The position numbers were made by a program, and so were the translations under genes. From the NCBI GenBank assembly GCA_021732845.1, contig JAKFUF010000179.1:1-45985 (forward strand): a stretch of DNA of 45,985 nt. Reading direction: 5' to 3'. The notes under the pieces were generated by a model. It was not told where the DNA came from and ran no database searches. It saw nothing but the letters and a program-made list of their open reading frames with translations. This DNA is from Planctomycetaceae bacterium (GTDB lineage Bacteria; Planctomycetota; Planctomycetia; Planctomycetales; Planctomycetaceae). Below are positions 44,403 through 45,985 of the stretch, in pieces; positions within the stretch are counted from its first letter, which is position 1, and the number at the start of each line of letters is the position of its first letter.

Positions 44403-45985
44403 TCAATTCCGACCGGTCCCGCCCGAACTCAGAAAACTGAAGGTCTGCACATCGGTCAGGGCCGAGAAGACCGGGTTCAGCGAGAGCCGCACGTAGCGGC
44501 GGTCGGGTGACACCACGGCCATCGCCGACTGTTGCGCGCCTTCGCGGATCAGCGTGACGACTGGCTGATACCCCACGGGCGGCACTCCTCGGCCGAGTTG
44601 GGCGAGCTGCTGCCGGAGCATTTCAATCCGTTCCTGCCGCCCTTCCTTCGAATTGGCGATCTCCCGCCAGTTGCGCTTCCTGGGCTTGGCTGTCAGGGGT
44701 TCAGTCAGAACGGGCGCGTTGAGCGGGGCCTTCAGGCGGCCGTCCTTGAGCGCCACGCGGACGACCTTGTCCTGTTCGCCGATGTCGACAAACATGGATT
44801 CCGTCGTTTCCTGGGGCGTTCCCTGGTGACGGATGATTTTTAGCGTGGCCCGTTTGCCCACCACGGTCCCCCACTGATGATGGACCTTCACGCGGTAGTC
44901 GCCTGTCAGGCCCTCGGGCCAGAGACAAAGTTCGCTGGTATTCTTCGGGTCGGGGCCGTACCCGTCGCGGACAAACACCCCGCCGCCAACGGTTCGCTGA
45001 CGGTCGAAGGCACACACCGCGCCCGCTGGTTCTTCCACCGCCATATCCAGGTCGGCGTTGCCGGTCCAGGACAGTTCCAGCACGATGTCGCGCTGCCGGG
45101 CCGCGGCCATCGCGGCCATCAGGCGGTCGGCTTCGTCCTTCTTGCCGGCCTGCCGCAGGATCTGTTCCTGATTCAGAATCGCGTTCACCGCCTCCTTGTG
45201 GATCACCTCGTAGTTCTTGACCCAGACATGCGACAAGATTCCGGTCGCCGCCCATTGAATGGCTGCCGAATCCTTGAGTTTGGTGGCTAGCGGCAGGCCG
45301 AGTCCGTACGGTTCCGGTCGCGTCCGATCGAGTTTCGACGCCTGCTGCAGAAGCTGCAGCGCGCGGGCATGGCGGCCGTACTCCCGCAGGTAGGTGGCTG
45401 AGTACAGCATGCTGGGAATGTCCATCGTCGAGAAGTCGACTCCGGACAACAGCACCCGCTCAATCTCCTCTTGAGGGCGGCCGACAATCTCCATCGACAC
45501 CGCCAAGGCTTCGTACATCCACGGCTGGAGCTGGCCGTTCAACAAGGCCGCTTCCAGCAGAGCCACGATGTGCGTGTGCTTTTTGGCCGACTGTAACTTC
45601 AGCACCATCTCGCAGACCGCGCCGGCGTCGGGACGGTTCTTCTCGAAGTACTCTTCCCACGCATCCGGAGAGCCTTCGGCCATGGCGGCGGGGATCGGAA
45701 TGCGCGTCGGCGGACGGGTAATTTTCTTCTGTGGCTCAGACTTCGGGGCCAAAGGCTGCGAGCCAGCCTCTGCCTTGGCAGGCGCGGGCTGGCTCACATT
45801 TGGTGCTTTGGGGGGACCCGCAGGCGTCGCAGACCCCGCAGGCTTTACAGCTTCACTTTTCACTTTTGCTGCGGCAGTTTTTTTTTGCGTTGGTTCACGG
45901 TGTCGTTGTTGAATGCCGGCACTGGTTCTTCAGCGCCGACAGCGAACTGTCCACCGCCACCGAAGCCACCGCCACCGAAGCCACC
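44403..45985 (-). CDS. DUF2135-like planctomycete protein, 5' partial, frame break at A9
   Basis: Runs off the window at its 5' end. From GTG 45861-45863 the frame gives 486 residues: a Pro/Ala/Lys-rich linker, a helical TPR-like region (ALLEAALLNGQLQPWMYEAL, SATYLREYGRHARALQLLQQ), then a beta domain like DUF2135 (ELSWTGNADLDMAVEEPAGA, then VFVRDGYGPDPKN) and a C-terminal helical tail. Upstream, a different frame encodes Gly/Phe repeats and QFAVGAEEPVPAFNNDTVNQ, then meets nine A (45878-45886) and stops within LPQQK. Slippage by one base at A9 would fuse them (KKKTAAAKVKSEA). Alternatively they are two genes overlapping at GTGA. The function is unknown. Confidence 0.78.
45951..45985. repeat. 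15-bp tandem repeat at window end
   Basis: CCACCGCCACCGAAG is repeated a little over two times to the last base and probably continues outside. On the minus strand it encodes GGGGF-type glycine/phenylalanine repeats in the upstream part of the DUF2135-like protein. Confidence 0.7.

Overview
The window looks like chromosomal DNA of a free-living, GC-rich member of the Planctomycetota. The evidence is the gene content: a TIGR02996 repeat-companion/leucine-rich-repeat protein, three DUF1559 pilin-like proteins, eukaryote-like Ser/Thr kinases fused to other domains (Hsp70 or WD40), an OmpL-like beta-barrel porin with a C-terminal aromatic residue, and many genes without an obvious Shine-Dalgarno site. 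No rRNA, tRNA, CRISPR array, phage or transposase gene was recognised. Gene density is low, and many gaps are filled by short palindromic repeat elements.

Layout. 1-8.3 kb: repeats, a TIGR02996/LRR protein, a membrane pyrophosphatase, an Hsp20 chaperone, then three tandem zinc-ribbon DUF1559 genes on the minus strand. 8.5-15.3 kb: two secreted or hydrolytic enzymes, two outer-membrane-type beta-barrel proteins on opposite strands, and the 3' remnant of a class IV histone-deacetylase gene with a one-base frameshift. 15.3-17.8 kb: small planctomycete proteins (DUF1801, a hypothetical, a WD40-like protein, a membrane-anchored protein). 18-21.1 kb: an MBOAT O-acyltransferase and an SGNH-like partner, separated and flanked by two 318-bp repeat copies in opposite orientation. 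21.3-25.9 kb: a flavin-binding PNPOx-like protein whose C-terminus runs into one repeat copy, then an alpha/beta-hydrolase plus AhpD-like operon divergent from a sigma-54 activator. The activator gene is preceded by three copies of the palindrome ACGANATNTCGT.

26-36 kb: a kinase/double-zinc-ribbon/Hsp70 fusion, a frameshifted membrane protein downstream of a B12-binding radical SAM enzyme, and a 1217-residue kinase with a C-terminal WD40-like propeller. 36.5-46 kb: DUF1990, a RecD2-type helicase, an octaheme cytochrome of the hydroxylamine-oxidoreductase type overlapping a polytopic membrane protein gene, hemL, a small CxxC protein, and a DUF2135-like protein that runs off the window.

The most notable points are the kinase-zinc ribbon-Hsp70 fusion with altered ATPase loops, the triple operator upstream of the Cys-rich GAF sigma-54 activator, the octaheme cytochrome/membrane protein pair, and the repeat families, one of which has become coding sequence. 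Three reading-frame breaks fall exactly in homopolymer runs (C3, G3, A9). They may be real decay or slippage, or sequencing errors, and raw reads would decide.
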